Shown here: positions 54,036 to 63,999 of the stretch, piece by piece | How positions within the stretch are numbered: the stretch's first letter is position 1 | Layout: every line of letters begins with the position of its first letter | From: Arcobacter acticola | GTDB taxonomy: Bacteria; Campylobacterota; Campylobacteria; Campylobacterales; Arcobacteraceae | Assembly (NCBI RefSeq): GCF_013177675.1 | Contig: NZ_CP042652.1 | Location: 930,001 to 994,000 of the forward strand | Length of the DNA: 64,000 nucleotides | Direction: 5' to 3' | Translations under genes and position numbers: made by a program | The notes under the pieces: model-generated | Told to the model about the DNA's origin: nothing | The model's database searches: none | The model's input: only the letters and a program-made list of their open reading frames with translations

Positions 54036-55793
54036 TTGAGAACACATTATTGTACAGATGTAACTGAAGCAAAAATTGGTGAAACTGTAACTGTTGCTGG
54101 TTGGGTAAACAGTAGACGTGACCACGGTGGAATTATATTTATAGATTTAAGAGATAAAAGTGGATTGGTTCAATTAGTAGCAGATCCAAGTGATAGTAAA
54201 GATGCATTAGCAATTGCTGAAACTGTAAGAGATGAATATGTTTTAATAGCAACTGGACTTGTAAGAGCAAGAGGTGAGGGACTTGAAAATCCAAATTTAA
54301 AAACTGGTAAAATTGAAATCGTATTAAAAGATTTAGTAATTGAGAACAAATCTAAACCAATGCCTTTTGATATTAATGATGAAAAAGTTAATGATGAAAT
54401 TAAACTAAGAAATAGATTTTTAGAGTTAAGATCTACAAAATCATTTAATATTTTTCAATTAAGATCTAAAGCTGCTATTCAAGTAAGAAATACTTTAGAT
54501 GAATTAGGATTTTTAGATGTTGAAACTCCTATTTTAACTAAGTCAACTCCAGAGGGAGCTAGAGATTATTTAGTTCCTTCAAGAGTTCATCCAGGTGAAT
54601 TTTATGCACTTCCTCAATCTCCACAGTTATTTAAACAACTTTTAATGGTTGCTGGATTTGATAAATACTTCCAAATTGCAAAATGTTTTAGAGATGAAGA
54701 TTTAAGAGCTGATAGACAACCTGAATTTACTCAAATAGATGTTGAAATGTCTTTTTGTACACAAGATGATGTAATTGCAGTAGCTGAAAGATTAATCTAT
54801 GATGTATTTACAAAATGTGGAAAAACTATTCCAAAAACATTTAGAAGAATGAAATATAGTGAAGCTATGGAAACATATGGTAGTGACAAACCTGATTTAA
54901 GAATTGATATGCCATTAGTTGATGTTATTGATATTTTTGCAAACTCAACTAATGAAATTTTTGCAGATATTGCAAAAGATAAAAAGAATAATAGAATCAA
55001 AGCTTTAAAATGTAAAAATGGAGATAATATCTTCTCTAAAAGACAAATGAAAGGTTTTGAAGATTACGTTAGAAAATTTGGAGCTAAAGGTTTAGGTTAC
55101 TTCCAAATGAAAGAAGATGGATTAAAAGGTCCATTAACTAAATTCTTCTCTGAATCTGATTTAGAAGAAATTGTAAAAGCTACAGAACTTGAAGTTGGTG
55201 ACGTTGTATTCTTTGGAGCTGGATCTAAAAAAGTTGTTTGGGATTATATGGGAAGATTTAGATTATTCCTTGCATCTGAAATGAATATTGTTCCTGCTGA
55301 TGCTTTAGAATTCTTATGGGTTGTTGATTTCCCAATGTTCGAAGTTGAAGATGGAAGAACAAAAGCATTACACCATCCATTTACTATGCCTAAATCACTT
55401 GATAATATCGAAGATTTAGAAGAGATTGAATCAATTGCTTATGATATCGTTTTAAATGGTACTGAGTTAGGTGGTGGTTCAATTAGAATTCATAAAGAAG
55501 AAATTCAATCAAAAGTATTTAAACTTATGGGAATTTCAGATGAAGAAGCAAGAGAGAAATTTGGTTTCTTACTTGATGCACTTCAATATGGAGCTCCATC
55601 ACATGGTGGATTTGCAATGGGACTTGATAGAATGATTATGTTATTAGCAGGTACTGATTCAATCAGAGATGTAATAGCATTCCCTAAAACGCAAAAAGCT
55701 CAATGTTTATTAACTCAAGCTCCATCAACTGTTGATGAAGAGCAATTAAAAGAGTTAAGTATTAGATTAAGAAAAACTGTTACTGATATCTAA
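54036..55793 (+). CDS. aspS: Aspartyl-tRNA synthetase
   Basis: A 585-aa class IIb synthetase of normal length. It has an N-terminal OB anticodon domain ([21 protein letters not shown], in parts), motif 2 [18 protein letters not shown], the bacterial insertion (GAD) domain about 280-410, and motif 3 GLDRMIMLL near 530. The start is TTG at 54036 behind GGAG. Whether it also charges tRNA-Asn (indirect path) cannot be told from the sequence alone; most Campylobacterota lack AsnRS. Confidence 0.95.
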   Translation: MRTHYCTDVTEAKIGETVTVAGWVNSRRDHGGIIFIDLRDKSGLVQLVADPSDSKDALAIAETVRDEYVLIATGLVRARGEGLENPNLKTGKIEIVLKDLVIENKSKPMPFDINDEKVNDEIKLRNRFLELRSTKSFNIFQLRSKAAIQVRNTLDELGFLDVETPILTKSTPEGARDYLVPSRVHPGEFYALPQSPQLFKQLLMVAGFDKYFQIAKCFRDEDLRADRQPEFTQIDVEMSFCTQDDVIAVAERLIYDVFTKCGKTIPKTFRRMKYSEAMETYGSDKPDLRIDMPLVDVIDIFANSTNEIFADIAKDKKNNRIKALKCKNGDNIFSKRQMKGFEDYVRKFGAKGLGYFQMKEDGLKGPLTKFFSESDLEEIVKATELEVGDVVFFGAGSKKVVWDYMGRFRLFLASEMNIVPADALEFLWVVDFPMFEVEDGRTKALHHPFTMPKSLDNIEDLEEIESIAYDIVLNGTELGGGSIRIHKEEIQSKVFKLMGISDEEAREKFGFLLDALQYGAPSHGGFAMGLDRMIMLLAGTDSIRDVIAFPKTQKAQCLLTQAPSTVDEEQLKELSIRLRKTVTDI

Positions 55794-55814
55794 TTAATTA
55801 AAAAGGAGGAAGAT

Positions 55815-56594
55815 TTGTTAAAAATATTTTTTATTTTATTTCTTCCTCTTTTACTTTTCTCAAAAATACAAATTCTTACTTACTTTCCCCTTGAAACACA
55901 TATTGTAAAAAAAATTGCACAAAAAGAAATAGTTCCAAGAGAAATTACAAATAGGTATTTATCTGAATTTAGAAAAATACCATCATCTGAAATTTCTAGA
56001 CTTTCAAACTCAAAAATATATTTCCATTTTGGATTAGATATTGAAAAAGAGTATGAAAGCATCTTAATAGAAAAAAATCCAAATTTAAAAATAATTGATA
56101 TGTCAAAAGATGTAAATAAGATTAATAACAATCCTTATATTTGGATGGATCCTTTTGCTATGAGAGTTATTGCAAAAAATATTTATGAAGCTTTGATTGA
56201 ACTAGACAATAATAAAAAAGATTTTTATAAAGAAAATTATGAAAGATTTTTAGATGAAATTGATGATACTTTTTTAAAAATAAAGCAAAAAATGAGTGGA
56301 AGTGAAATCACAACAATTTATGCATTTGATGATTATTGGGATTATTTTGCAAATAGATTCAGGCTTGATATAATCAAAAAAGAAAAAAAATATCTAAATA
56401 TAACAGATGTTTCAGATACTCTTCAATTTACCCAAGATAGAAATATTAAAAAATTATTATTTTATAGAGGAATGGATTATAACATAGCTCTTTCTTTATC
56501 AAGTAATCTAAATGTTGAAATCATAGAAGACGATATATTTGGTGATAACTGGCAATTTAATCTTTTAAACCTATCACAAAACTTATTCAAATAA
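55815..56594 (+). CDS. ZnuA-like metal-binding substrate protein with altered ligands
   Basis: A 259-aa exported protein (hydrophobic signal, residues 2-16) with the cluster A-I SBP fold: YFPLETHIVKKI, YFHFGLDIEKEYESIL with a histidine, PYIWMDPFAMRVIAKNIYEAL, a long connecting helix (about 138-170). But where Zn/Mn proteins have FHPAY and a late His/Glu, it has FDDYWDYF and RGMDYNIAL, and there is no His-rich loop. So it may bind a different metal or none. It starts with TTG behind an AAGGAGGA, a perfect site, 21 nt after aspS. Confidence 0.72.
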   Translation: MLKIFFILFLPLLLFSKIQILTYFPLETHIVKKIAQKEIVPREITNRYLSEFRKIPSSEISRLSNSKIYFHFGLDIEKEYESILIEKNPNLKIIDMSKDVNKINNNPYIWMDPFAMRVIAKNIYEALIELDNNKKDFYKENYERFLDEIDDTFLKIKQKMSGSEITTIYAFDDYWDYFANRFRLDIIKKEKKYLNITDVSDTLQFTQDRNIKKLLFYRGMDYNIALSLSSNLNVEIIEDDIFGDNWQFNLLNLSQNLFK

Positions 56595-56713
56595 ATATAA
56601 ATATATAATTATTTTTTTACAATTGTATGTTTAATATACATCTTTAATCACATAAAATATCCAAGTGCATATATAATTAACTCATATAATTAGTATAAAG
56701 CGTGGAAAGTATA

Positions 56714-59299
56714 ATGATAAATGATATTGTAAATTATAAAGGTATAAGTGTAAAAAAAGAGTTATATCCAATAATAAAACATATAGAAGATGTAGATAAA
56801 TATAAAGAAGAGTTAGGAAGACTAAGTACTTCTTGGGATATGTTTGCATTACTTGGACAATTAGGTGATATTAATATAGATATTGGTAAAACAAAAGAAA
56901 ATTTTTTAAATTTAACTTCGACATTATTGAACCACTTAAGTGAACAACAAATCAAAAAAGTTACCCAAGAGATGAAATTTAAAGCACAAGTTGCAATTGA
57001 TATACTTATCCGAAATCTATTTGAAAGAACTGCTGATATTGGATTTTTAGCTACTGATGATGATATTAGAAATTTTATACAAAACTATGTTTCAAAATAT
57101 AATGAAAATAGTGTTATTTTAAGAGATAATATTCAAAAAAGATTTAAAGAGTATGTATCTAAATATTCTGTTTATTTTGACATAGTTGTCTTAGATAATC
57201 ATGGAAAATTACTAGTAAGATTAAATGATGATATAAAAACAGAAAAAACTGATTTAGCATTTGTGAACAAAGTATTGAATTCAGATGAAGATTATCTTGA
57301 AACATATGGCTTCCATGATTTTATTCCACAATATAAAAAATCTTTGGTTTATTCATACAAAGTTACAAAAACTAATAATCAAAATTCTGAAAATTTAGGA
57401 GTTTTATGTTTATGTTTTAAATTCACAGATGAAATGAATGGAATTCTAACTAATCTTATTGACACAAAAAATAAAGAATGTATTACTATTTTAGATGAAG
57501 ATGGTTTTGTTATTGCAAGTAGTGATAAAGATCATATAAAATTAGGGGCAAAACTTCCTATAGTATTAAATGAAGAATTTAAATTAATTTCATTTGCTGG
57601 AAGAGATTATATTGCAAAAACATGCGAAACAAATGGTTATCAAGGTTTTAAAGGACTTAAATGGTACGGGCATATCATGATTCCCTTAGAGTATGCATTT
57701 TTAAGTGATGAGTTAAATTCAAAAGAAGTTGATGATAATATTATAAATGCAATGATGGAAAATGAACAACATTTTTCAAAAGAATTAAAAGAAGTATTTA
57801 ATAATAGTCAAACTATTCAAGATAATCTAACTCGAGTTATTTGGAATGGTAATATTGCTCAAAGTAAATTAAATTCTGTAAATAGAGAATTTTCAAAATC
57901 ACTATTAAATGAAATAGGAATTGTAGGAAATAAAGCAAACTCATCCCTTGAAAATTTAAACCAAACAATTATAACTTCAATATTAAAAGATAGTGAGTTT
58001 TTATCTTCACTTGCTATTGATATTATGGATAGAAACTTATATGAACGAGCAAATGATTGTAGATGGTGGGCATTAAATTCATATTTTAGAGAAGCTTTTG
58101 ATGATTATTCAACATTACATGATAAAAAAGATGAGATAAGTGAAATCTTGAAATATATAAATGATTTATATACAGTTTATACAAATCTTATTTTTTTTGA
58201 TAAAAATGGTAAAGTAATAGCAGTTTCAAATCGTAATGAAGAGTTTTTAGTTGGAAGAGTATTAACCCAAGATTGGGTTTCAAAAACTTTAAGCCTAAAA
58301 GATACTTCAAAGTACTGTGTATCGAAATTTGAAAAAACAGTCCTTTATGATAATCAATCTACATATATTTATTCAAGTGCTATTAGATCTTTAAAAAATG
58401 AAGCTATTGTTACAGGTGGAATAGCAGTTGTTTTTGATTCTAAACCTCAATTTAATGCTATGCTAGATGATACTTTACCAAGAGATACTCAAGGTGAAAA
58501 ATTACCTGGAGTTTTTGCTCTATTTACAAATAAAGAGAAGCAAATAATTTCATCATCAAATGAAGATTTTGAAGTGGATTCATATTTAAATATTGATGAT
58601 TCCTTTTTCGATTTAAAAAACTCTCATGGGCTTAGTAAAATAATAGAGTTTGATAATAAATATTATGCAATTGCAGCAAAATGTTCAAATGGATATAGAG
58701 AATATAAAAGTAGGGTAGATGATTATAAAAATGATGTTTTATGTTTTGTATTTATATATATTGGAAGCATAAATTGTCATACTTTTTTACAAAAAAATAA
58801 ATCAAAATTTTTAAATACTTCTAAAACAAAATTCACTCCAACAAGCGTTGAGTTAGCAACTTTTTACCTAGGTAAAAAACTTTTAGCTGTAAATGCAAAA
58901 AATGTTATTGAATCTATAAGCATAGATGAATTAAAAGAATCAATTGATATGGATAAAAATAATCATTTTAAAGGAATGGTCTTATATAAAGATAAGTTAA
59001 TTGCTGTATTAGATATTAGAGATTTTGTAAACGAAGAGATTATAAATGATAGTTTAACTAATATAATTTTAGTTGAATATGATAAAGATAATATTGAACA
59101 CTGTATAGGAATTCTTGTTTCATCTTTAGAAGAAGTTTGTGTTGTGGAAGAAAAAACAATACAAAATATTCAAAGTCACTTCTTGGGAGCAGGGACATTA
59201 GTAGAAAGTTTAGTAAATGTGGATGAGACAAAAGACTCTAAAGTAGCTATGTTACTAGATATTAAAAAAATAGATAGAAACTTAACAAAAAGAATATAA
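56714..59299 (+). CDS. Large soluble sensor: two Cache-like domains and a C-terminal CheW domain
   Basis: A protein of about 861 aa with no transmembrane segment and no signal peptide. Two homologous parts (about 80-310 and 425-700) each begin with a helix carrying a DI..RNL(F/Y)ER..D motif (AIDILIRNLFERTAD, AIDIMDRNLYERAND), followed by a PDC/Cache-like sensor pattern (YFDIVVLDNHGKLLVR; NLIFFDKNGKVIAVSN). The C-terminus (about 715-860) is a CheW-like domain (LATFYLGKKLLAVNAKNV, FKGMVLYKDKLIAVLDIRDF). Start: ATG at 56714 with GGAAAG 5 nt upstream; a GTG at 56702 is also in frame. Confidence 0.75.
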   Translation: MINDIVNYKGISVKKELYPIIKHIEDVDKYKEELGRLSTSWDMFALLGQLGDINIDIGKTKENFLNLTSTLLNHLSEQQIKKVTQEMKFKAQVAIDILIRNLFERTADIGFLATDDDIRNFIQNYVSKYNENSVILRDNIQKRFKEYVSKYSVYFDIVVLDNHGKLLVRLNDDIKTEKTDLAFVNKVLNSDEDYLETYGFHDFIPQYKKSLVYSYKVTKTNNQNSENLGVLCLCFKFTDEMNGILTNLIDTKNKECITILDEDGFVIASSDKDHIKLGAKLPIVLNEEFKLISFAGRDYIAKTCETNGYQGFKGLKWYGHIMIPLEYAFLSDELNSKEVDDNIINAMMENEQHFSKELKEVFNNSQTIQDNLTRVIWNGNIAQSKLNSVNREFSKSLLNEIGIVGNKANSSLENLNQTIITSILKDSEFLSSLAIDIMDRNLYERANDCRWWALNSYFREAFDDYSTLHDKKDEISEILKYINDLYTVYTNLIFFDKNGKVIAVSNRNEEFLVGRVLTQDWVSKTLSLKDTSKYCVSKFEKTVLYDNQSTYIYSSAIRSLKNEAIVTGGIAVVFDSKPQFNAMLDDTLPRDTQGEKLPGVFALFTNKEKQIISSSNEDFEVDSYLNIDDSFFDLKNSHGLSKIIEFDNKYYAIAAKCSNGYREYKSRVDDYKNDVLCFVFIYIGSINCHTFLQKNKSKFLNTSKTKFTPTSVELATFYLGKKLLAVNAKNVIESISIDELKESIDMDKNNHFKGMVLYKDKLIAVLDIRDFVNEEIINDSLTNIILVEYDKDNIEHCIGILVSSLEEVCVVEEKTIQNIQSHFLGAGTLVESLVNVDETKDSKVAMLLDIKKIDRNLTKRI

Positions 59300-59352
59300 A
59301 CATTTATGGTAGGGGTTAAATGATATTTGGGCACAATACGAAAAAACTAATA

Positions 59353-59358
59353 TATAAT
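59353..59358 (+). promoter_or_regulatory. -10 element of ygiQ
   Basis: TATAAT lies 18 nt before the ATG at 59377, with AAAGAAG as a weak ribosome-binding site between. Confidence 0.4.
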
Positions 59359-59376
59359 ATTTTATAAAGAAGAAAA

Positions 59377-61146
59377 ATGAGTACTATTAATAAACCAAAT
59401 AAATTTTTACCTACTACCCTTGAAGAAATGCATGATAGAGGTTGGTATGAACTAGATGTTGTTCTAATAACAGGAGATGCTTATATCGATTCACCATTTA
59501 TGGGAATAGCAGTAGTTGGAAGAATTCTTGAAGACATGGGTCTTCGTGTTGGAATCATAGGTCAACCTGATGTAAATAGTGATGTTGATGTAAAAAGAAT
59601 GGGTGAGCCTAAACTTTTTTGGGGAGTAAGTGGTGGAAGTATTGATTCAATGGTTTCAAACTATACAGCTACAAAAAGATTTAGAAGTACAGATGACTAT
59701 ACTCCAGGTGGGAAAAATGATAAAAGACCAGATAGAGCAACACTTGTATATACAAATCTAATAAGAAGATATTTTAAAGGAACGGTTCCAATTGTTCTTG
59801 GAGGAATAGAAGCTAGTTTGAGAAGGCTTACACATTATGATTATTGGTCTGATAAGTTAAGAAAGCCAATTTTATTTGATACAAAAGCCGATTATATGGT
59901 TTATGGTATGGGTGAACAAGCTATTATTGATTTAGGAAATACATTAAAAGCAGGGGGAGATCCAAGAACTATTAGAGGACTTTGTTATATTTCAAAAGAA
60001 GCACCAACGCAAGAGAATTTTTTAGAAATTCCATCACATCAAGAATGCTTAGATGACAAAGAAAAATATATTGATTTATTTAAATCTTTTTATGACAATA
60101 ATGACCCTATTTATTCAAAAGGTTTATATCAAGAAGTTGATGGAAGATATTTAGTACAAAATCCACCTAGCCGTCATATGGAAGAAGAAGAGATGGATAA
60201 AATTGCATCTTATCCATATCAAAGAGATGCTCATCCATATAATGCAAAAGATGGAAAAGTTAAGTGTCTTGAAACTATTAAATTTTCTATTATGACACAT
60301 CATGGATGTTGGGGAGAGTGTAACTTCTGCGCTATTGCTGCACATCAAGGAAGAACAATTAGAACAAGAAGTGAAGAAAATATTTTAAAAGAAGTAAAGC
60401 ATTTTACTACACTAAAAGATTTCAAAGGAATCATTTCTGATGTTGGTGGACCAACTGCAAATATGTACGGATATGAGTGTGTTAAAAAAGAAAAACTTGG
60501 AACTTGTATTGAAAACAAAAGATGTGTAGATGCACACAGACTTTGTAAAACTATGAAAGTAGATCACAGTAGAAACATACAATTACTAAAAGATATTAGA
60601 GCAATCCCTGGAATCAAAAAAGCATTTGTGGCTTCAGGTGTACGATATGATTTAATTACAGCTGATAAAAAACATGGATATGAGTATTTAAAAGAAATGG
60701 TAGATCATCATATTTCAGGTCAAATGAAAGTGGCTCCTGAACACACAAACGATGAAGTACTTCATCATATGGGAAAACCAGGGAAACAAACACTTATTGA
60801 TTTTAAAGCTATGTATGATAGGTTAAATAAAGAATCAGGAAAGAAACAGTTTTTAACTTATTATTTAATTGCCGCACATCCAGGATGTGAAGAAAAACAT
60901 ATGCATGAGTTAAAACAGTTTACAACACATGAATTAAAAATGAATCCAGAACAAGCTCAAGTATTTACTCCAACTCCTGGAACTTACTCAGCTGTTATGT
61001 ATTACACAGAATTAGATCCATTTACAAAGAAAAAAATATTTGTTGAAAAAGATCAAAGAAGAAAAGAGAAGCAAAAAGAAATAGTTGTTGCTAAAAAGAG
61101 TTTTGGTGGTAAGAAAGTTTCTTCAAGTTCAGGAATGCAAGGATAA
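59377..61146 (+). CDS. ygiQ: YgiQ-family radical SAM protein
   Basis: A 589-aa protein. The radical SAM cluster CxxxCxxC is present as GCWGECNFCAI (about residues 309-316), preceded by an N-terminal domain starting FLPTTLEEMHDRGW and VVLITGDAYIDSPFMG, and GGIEASLRRLTHYDYWS. The C-terminal third has FTPTPGTYSAVMYY. The family is widespread and its reaction is not established. A strong palindromic terminator follows. Confidence 0.9.
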   Translation: MSTINKPNKFLPTTLEEMHDRGWYELDVVLITGDAYIDSPFMGIAVVGRILEDMGLRVGIIGQPDVNSDVDVKRMGEPKLFWGVSGGSIDSMVSNYTATKRFRSTDDYTPGGKNDKRPDRATLVYTNLIRRYFKGTVPIVLGGIEASLRRLTHYDYWSDKLRKPILFDTKADYMVYGMGEQAIIDLGNTLKAGGDPRTIRGLCYISKEAPTQENFLEIPSHQECLDDKEKYIDLFKSFYDNNDPIYSKGLYQEVDGRYLVQNPPSRHMEEEEMDKIASYPYQRDAHPYNAKDGKVKCLETIKFSIMTHHGCWGECNFCAIAAHQGRTIRTRSEENILKEVKHFTTLKDFKGIISDVGGPTANMYGYECVKKEKLGTCIENKRCVDAHRLCKTMKVDHSRNIQLLKDIRAIPGIKKAFVASGVRYDLITADKKHGYEYLKEMVDHHISGQMKVAPEHTNDEVLHHMGKPGKQTLIDFKAMYDRLNKESGKKQFLTYYLIAAHPGCEEKHMHELKQFTTHELKMNPEQAQVFTPTPGTYSAVMYYTELDPFTKKKIFVEKDQRRKEKQKEIVVAKKSFGGKKVSSSSGMQG

Positions 61147-61160
61147 ATTATCTTTGACAT

Positions 61161-61198
61161 AAAAAAGGGTAACTATTTATAAATAGTTACCCTTTTTT
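61161..61198. terminator. Bidirectional terminator between ygiQ and adk
   Basis: A 19-bp perfect palindrome without a separate loop (61161-61179 with 61180-61198): A-run, GGGTAACTATTTA, its complement, T-run. It serves both converging genes. Confidence 0.9.
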
Positions 61199-61215
61199 GT
61201 TATTATAAAAAAGAT

Positions 61216-61857
61216 TTATGAAAGTGCGTTTAACATATCAGCTGTAACTTCAGAAACATCTTTTGTTCCATCAAGTTCAACAAATACACCCATTTTTGTA
61301 TAAAAATCAATAAGTGGTGCAGTTTGATCATGATATGCATTTAATCTGCTTATTACAGTTTCAGCATTATCATCTTTTCTGATAATTAATTCTCCACCAC
61401 AATAATCACACTCATCTTCTTTTTTAGAAGGATTAAATTCTACGTGAAATGATGCTCCACATTTAGAACATACTCTTCTTCCTGTAATTCTTCCAACGAT
61501 TAATTCATCAGGAACATTTAAAGAAATTACTTTATCTAATGATATTCCCATATTTGACATTAATTCACTTAAAGCAACTGCTTGAGCTAATGTTCTTGGG
61601 AAACCATCAAGTATAAAACCTTCTTTACAGTCAGACTCAGCAAGTCTATCTTTGATAATACCAATGATAGTTGAATCAGGAACTAATTTTCCTTCATCCA
61701 TAAATTTCTTTGCTTCCATTCCCATATCTGTTTTTTCAACAATAGCAGCTCTTAAAATGTCACCTGTAGAAATTTGTGGGATATTATATTTTTCAATTAA
61801 AAATTTAGCTTGTGTTCCTTTGCCTGCACCTGGTGCACCAAATAGCATTAAATTCAT
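61216..61857 (-). CDS. adk: Adenylate kinase, long form with zinc-type LID
   Basis: A 213-aa adenylate kinase. P-loop GAPGAGKGTQ (residues 8-17), DGFPRT (84-89), and a full LID domain with C130, C133, C150 and C153 (CSKCG and CDYCG), the four-cysteine zinc site typical of Gram-positive and some other Adks. It makes 2 ADP from ATP and AMP. The divergent neighbour is a second, short adenylate kinase. AAGGA stands before the ATG (minus strand). Confidence 0.93.
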   Translation of the reverse strand: MNLMLFGAPGAGKGTQAKFLIEKYNIPQISTGDILRAAIVEKTDMGMEAKKFMDEGKLVPDSTIIGIIKDRLAESDCKEGFILDGFPRTLAQAVALSELMSNMGISLDKVISLNVPDELIVGRITGRRVCSKCGASFHVEFNPSKKEDECDYCGGELIIRKDDNAETVISRLNAYHDQTAPLIDFYTKMGVFVELDGTKDVSEVTADMLNALS

Positions 61858-61988
61858 ATTTCAGTTCCTTAGTTTTTTTGTATTATATATAAAAAGCTTT
61901 TAATACTACATAAGGTTTAAATAGTACATAAAGAATTTAAATAATTTTTGATACAATTGTTTAATGTAAAATTGAACTAAGGGCATAA

Positions 61989-62573
61989 ATGAAGAAACTA
62001 TTTTTAATTATTGGAGCACCAGGAAGCGGTAAAACTACCGATGCAGAGTTAATAGCTGCAAGACACAATAATATAACTCACTATTCAACTGGAGATATGT
62101 TTAGAGCAGAAGTTGCAAGTGGAAGCGAAAGAGGGTATGTAATTGATACTTATATAAGCGCTGGAAATATAGTACCAATTGATATTGCAATTGAAACTAT
62201 TGTAACTGCAATTAAAAAAGCTCCAAGTGATGTTGTTGTTATTGATGGATATCCTAGAAGTGTTGAACAAATGACTGAATTAGATAAATATTTAGTAAAT
62301 GAGCCTGAAGTTGAATTAATAAGTGTAATTGAAGTTGAAGTATCTCAAAACACTGCTTTTCAAAGAGTATTAGGACGTGCTGCGGATGCTGCTGTTGTAC
62401 GAGCTGATGATAATGAAAAAGTATTTTTAAATAGAATGAAATTATATACTGAACCACTTGCTTTAATAAAAGCATTTTATAGTGAAAAGAATCTTTTAAA
62501 AGTAATTAGTGGAGAAGGTACAATAATACAAATTGTTTCTGAAATGGATTCATTTATACAATCAAAAGCTTGA
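61989..62573 (+). CDS. Adenylate kinase-like protein, short Campylobacter type
   Basis: A 194-aa kinase. P-loop GAPGSGKTTDA (residues 8-18), ITHYSTGDMFRAEVASGSE, IDGYPRSVEQM, and a short LID with VLGRAADAAVVRADDNEKVFLNRM and no cysteines. This pattern (THYSTGD, GYPRSVEQM, RADDNE) is that of the single Adk in Campylobacter and Helicobacter. So the organism carries two adenylate kinases, facing away from each other. Which is the housekeeping enzyme cannot be decided here. Confidence 0.88.
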   Translation: MKKLFLIIGAPGSGKTTDAELIAARHNNITHYSTGDMFRAEVASGSERGYVIDTYISAGNIVPIDIAIETIVTAIKKAPSDVVVIDGYPRSVEQMTELDKYLVNEPEVELISVIEVEVSQNTAFQRVLGRAADAAVVRADDNEKVFLNRMKLYTEPLALIKAFYSEKNLLKVISGEGTIIQIVSEMDSFIQSKA

Positions 62574-62579
62574 TTACCA

Positions 62580-63338
62580 ATGGAGAAAAAAGTTAATTTC
62601 TACTCAGTGATTATTGGAACAGAACTTCTAAATGGGCGCAGAAATGATGCTCATTTTTCTTTTTTAAATAAGCAATTATTACAAAGAGGCTGGGAACAAA
62701 AAGCTTCTTTTGTAATAAATGATGACTCAAAACTTATGTTTGATATTTTTAATCTTATAAAATCAGATCCAAACTCTGTAATGTTTTGTTTTGGTGGAAT
62801 TGGAGCTACACCTGATGATTATACGAGAGAGGTTGCAGGAAAAGTTTTCACAAATGGGAAAATGGAATTTCACGAAGAGGCAAAAAATAGAATCATAAAT
62901 CAGTTTGGAGATGAAGCCTTCCCACACAGAATAAATATGGCATATCTTCCTATAAATGCAAAACTTCTTACAAATGTAGTAAATAATGTAGCTGGATTTT
63001 ATTTAGAAGATAGATTTTTTTTCACTCCTGGATTTCCTTCTATGAGCCAAGCTATGGTTATAGAAGCACTTGATTTACTATATCCAAAATCAATAGTTAC
63101 AAAATACAAAAGAGTTTTAACAGTAAATGCAAGTGAAAATGATTTAATAGATACCATGAAAAAAATGCCAGAACATTTAGATTTTGCATCTTTACCAAAA
63201 ATTATTGGACAAGACAGAAAAGTTGTGATTTCACTTGCTGGATATGATAAAGATGAGGTTGATGGCTATTTTCAACTTTTTATAGATTTTTGTGAAAAGT
63301 TTGGGAAAGAGTATATTTTAAAAGATATAAATTTCTAA
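62580..63338 (+). CDS. MoaB/CinA-N-domain molybdopterin-binding-like protein
   Basis: A 252-aa protein with the CinA N-terminal domain pattern: SVIIGTELLNGRRNDAHFSFL, FCFGGIGATPDDYTREV, then FFTPGFPSM. The C-terminal deamidase domain of full CinA (about 400 aa) is absent. The fold is that of MoaB/MogA; single-domain forms are annotated as competence/damage-inducible protein A or as ADP-ribose pyrophosphatase-like. It begins 6 nt after the short Adk gene, so the two are probably co-transcribed. Confidence 0.82.
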   Translation: MEKKVNFYSVIIGTELLNGRRNDAHFSFLNKQLLQRGWEQKASFVINDDSKLMFDIFNLIKSDPNSVMFCFGGIGATPDDYTREVAGKVFTNGKMEFHEEAKNRIINQFGDEAFPHRINMAYLPINAKLLTNVVNNVAGFYLEDRFFFTPGFPSMSQAMVIEALDLLYPKSIVTKYKRVLTVNASENDLIDTMKKMPEHLDFASLPKIIGQDRKVVISLAGYDKDEVDGYFQLFIDFCEKFGKEYILKDINF

Positions 63339-63471
63339 CTATTACCTAATTAGTTTATTGAAATCTTTATTTTTTTAATATTATTTATTTTTTAAAGATA
63401 AATTTCATAAGAATATACAAATATTTTATGTTATAACTTATATAAAATATTACGAAAAATAAAAACAAGTC

Positions 63472-63999
63472 TTATTCAACAGGCTTATTATAATCACCAA
63501 TTTTAAATCCATCATCTTTTGGATATTTCCCTAGATTATAGTCATTCCAAATTTTTACACAAAGTTTATTGCCATTTTTATATTGGGCTTCTGCAAAATT
63601 GTTAGCTCTTCCAAAGTTTGGGAAAACTCCAAGTCCTGATGCATACATATATGCTATATAACAATTTGCATCATACTCTTTTTGCTTGGAAGCTAGTTTG
63701 AAATAGTGTAAGGCTTTTTCATAATCTTTATCAACTATCTCTCCCATTAAAAAGAATCTTCCTATCATAAGTTGAGATTTAGCATGATTTTTATTTGAAG
63801 CATCTATAAAAGTATTGTAAGCTTTTTTAGGATTATAGTATTTTGTTTTATTAGATAAATATATTTTTCCTAATAAATAAGTTGATTCAACATTTCCTAA
63901 ATCAGAGGCTTGTTGAAAGTATTCATAGGCTTGGTTTAGATTTTTCGCAATTCCATCACCTTTTAGATAAATCAATCCTAATTCATGTAGTGCTTTTGG
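63472..63999 (-). CDS. Sel1-repeat protein (5' end outside window)
   Basis: On the minus strand the frame enters from beyond the right edge and ends at 63472. The visible 175 residues hold four or five Sel1/TPR-like repeats (ALHELGLIYLKGDGIAKN, STYLLGKIYLSNK, SQLMIGRFFLMGEIVDKD, CYIAYMYASGLGVFPN), each with the A-x-x-x-L-G-x-x-Y pattern. The last part (GDYNKPVE) is unstructured. Sel1 proteins are scaffolds for protein interaction; some are secreted cysteine-rich proteins in Helicobacter, but no repeat Cys pairs are seen here. An earlier start may bring a signal peptide. Confidence 0.78.
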   Translation of the reverse strand, partial: PKALHELGLIYLKGDGIAKNLNQAYEYFQQASDLGNVESTYLLGKIYLSNKTKYYNPKKAYNTFIDASNKNHAKSQLMIGRFFLMGEIVDKDYEKALHYFKLASKQKEYDANCYIAYMYASGLGVFPNFGRANNFAEAQYKNGNKLCVKIWNDYNLGKYPKDDGFKIGDYNKPVE

